NCBI GenBank assembly: GCA_031278575.1
Contig: JAITKD010000157.1
Location: 1 to 6,457, forward strand
DNA: 6,457 bases
Direction: 5' to 3'
From: Spirochaetaceae bacterium
Lineage (GTDB): Bacteria > Spirochaetota > Spirochaetia > Treponematales > Breznakiellaceae
The translations under genes were made by a program, and so were the position numbers. Numbering within the stretch: position 1 is the stretch's first letter; every line of letters starts with the position of its first letter. Shown here one piece after another: positions 5,372 to 6,457 of the stretch. A model generated the notes under the pieces. That model was not told the origin of the DNA, ran no database searches, and saw only the letters and a list, made by a program, of their open reading frames with translations.

Positions 5372-6445
5372 ATGAAAAAAATACGGCGTAACCATAAAAG
5401 AAGTCTCTTCCGGGGAGGCGTGGTGTTTTTTCTTTTTATTCCCCTGGGTTTATGTTTTTTTTCCTGTGATCAGGATTCTATTTTTTATGATATATCCCAG
5501 GAAGTGAAACCTAAGGATCCCTACATACCGGGAAGTCCCACCAAGATAGTCGGATTAAGCGGTAATATCCTTTATGTATCCAACGGAAAGTCCCTTTATA
5601 AATACGATGGGTCCGGATGGTCCGGGGTTGGCAAACCCTCCGGTACGATTACCGATCTGGCCGCCGTTCAAAACACCCTCTATTGCATCACGGACAACAG
5701 GGGGTTATACCGTTACACCGGCGGTCCGTGGGAGCCGGTACCGATTGGGGGATATACCTATCTTCAGAATATCTATGGAACCGACGGCAGGCTTTACATT
5801 TGCGGGTCCAATCCGGGGAAAGACGCCAATATATATACAATCGTTTCTTACAGCGGGACAACCCTTTCATCTCCCATCAAATCCGGATCAGGGGAAGGAT
5901 TTCACCTTAAAGGGGCGGTAACCGCGGGCGGTACGGATTATATCGCCACCATCAGCGGAATCTTCAATGCCGCCAGCCCCAATACCGCCATTTCCGGTTC
6001 CACCGGACATACCATCGCGGGAATAATCGCGTTACCAGGAGGCGGTATCGCGGCGTCCACCAAAGACGGGTATATTCTCTATGGAAGCGGCTCGGTTACG
6101 GCGGCGTCTTTTGGTTTGTCCTTTGATCGGGCCATGGCCATTTATAAGACCTCCAGTGGATACCTGCTCCTGGCGGGAGTCTACACCAAGGGATTTGTGG
6201 AAATTGAACTGAGCAGTAACGGTTCCTGGCCTAATTACTCCAGTTACCATCATCCGGGGGAGGGAACCTACGGGGTAAATACTACGGCCTATGATTACGC
6301 CCAATACCATTCAAGTCTGGGTATACAATCCCTTACCTCCCTGTATCAGCAAGGGCAGAATGGGACCCTTTTCGCGTCAACCCAGCAAAAAGGGCTTTGG
6401 GCCTACCAGCTTAGGTCAGAGGGATGGCAATGGAATGCGTATTAA
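5372..6445 (+). CDS. Beta-propeller-like lipoprotein, unknown function
   Basis: A 357-residue protein with a basic N-terminus (MKKIRRNHKR), a hydrophobic core and a relaxed spirochaetal lipobox ending at C32 (LCFFSC, then DQDS), so lipidation at Cys32 is likely. After a Pro/Lys-rich linker (43-56) come repeated blade-like units: ILYVSNGKSLYKYDGSGW (66-83), TLYCITDNRGLYRYTGGPW (102-120), RLYICGSNPGKDANIYTI (140-157), TDYIATISGIF (188-198), GIAASTKDGYILYG (225-238), YLLLAGVYTKGFVEIEL (264-280) and TLFASTQQKGLWAYQL (332-347). These suggest a six- or seven-bladed propeller of the Kelch/YVTN-like class. AAGGA (5361-5365) lies 6 nt before the ATG and only 14 bp separate it from the barrel gene, so the two are probably co-transcribed. 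A function as a partner or ligand-binding subunit is inference. A T8 tract (5455-5462) precedes the lipobox codons. Confidence 0.75.
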   Translation: MKKIRRNHKRSLFRGGVVFFLFIPLGLCFFSCDQDSIFYDISQEVKPKDPYIPGSPTKIVGLSGNILYVSNGKSLYKYDGSGWSGVGKPSGTITDLAAVQNTLYCITDNRGLYRYTGGPWEPVPIGGYTYLQNIYGTDGRLYICGSNPGKDANIYTIVSYSGTTLSSPIKSGSGEGFHLKGAVTAGGTDYIATISGIFNAASPNTAISGSTGHTIAGIIALPGGGIAASTKDGYILYGSGSVTAASFGLSFDRAMAIYKTSSGYLLLAGVYTKGFVEIELSSNGSWPNYSSYHHPGEGTYGVNTTAYDYAQYHSSLGIQSLTSLYQQGQNGTLFASTQQKGLWAYQLRSEGWQWNAY

Positions 6446-6457
6446 CCGGGCCCCTGA
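6435..6457 (+). other. Possible start of a further downstream gene (truncated by the window)
   Basis: An ATG at 6435, in a different frame from the lipoprotein gene, opens a frame reading MRINRAP to the window edge, overlapping the lipoprotein stop by 11 bp. AGAGGG lies about 12 nt upstream, which is loose. Only seven full codons are visible, so this is a hint and not a call. Confidence 0.15.

Noticed and set aside
6446..6457. GC-rich CCGGGCCCC after the lipoprotein stop as the start of a terminator
   Set aside because: Only 12 bases remain in the window; no second arm or T-tract can be seen.

Overview
The window looks like chromosomal DNA of a spirochaete, most likely a Treponema or close relative of intermediate GC content (roughly half G+C, judged by eye). 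The reasons are the type of proteins present (a spirochaete-style adhesin-like secreted protein, a relaxed lipobox, an outer-membrane barrel ending in Phe) and a miaB gene whose N-terminus reads VTYFFETYGCQMN, as I remember treponemal MiaB proteins beginning. No search was run, so the genus is inference. There are no mobile elements, tRNA or rRNA genes or CRISPR arrays. It reads as a core, envelope-oriented region.

Layout. Positions 1-1314 (+) hold the 3' part of a large secreted or envelope protein with FG-GAP-like segments and a C-terminal beta-rich domain. It is open from base 1, so its true start lies outside the window. It converges on, and overlaps by 7 bp, a four-gene minus-strand operon read from about 4515 down to 1308: a small four-helix membrane protein (4444-4073), the tRNA methylthiotransferase miaB (4076-2700, joined by a GTGA stop/start overlap), a LapA-like two-helix membrane protein (2616-2269) and an exported TPR/SPOR-domain protein (2282-1308). 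On the other side of a 280 bp divergent intergenic region, a plus-strand pair encodes an outer-membrane beta-barrel protein (4725-5357) and, 14 bp later, a beta-propeller-like lipoprotein (5372-6445).

Regulation. The divergent region contains two good sigma70-type promoters facing apart: TTGAAG-17-TATATT for the minus operon and TTGAAA-17-TATAGT for the plus pair. A perfect 6-1-6 palindrome lies in the minus leader. The miaB/lapA junction carries two tandem hairpins, one with a perfect 10-bp stem that includes the miaB stop codon and one with a 14-bp stem containing a single mismatch. These are the most striking unexplained structures in the window.

How the genes fit together. One transcription unit joins a tRNA-modification enzyme to small membrane and SPOR proteins of envelope biology. 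The divergent unit makes an outer-membrane barrel together with a lipoprotein that could be its surface or periplasmic partner. The functional links are inferred from gene order only. Several start codons were placed by ribosome-binding sites and overlaps rather than by longest ORF.
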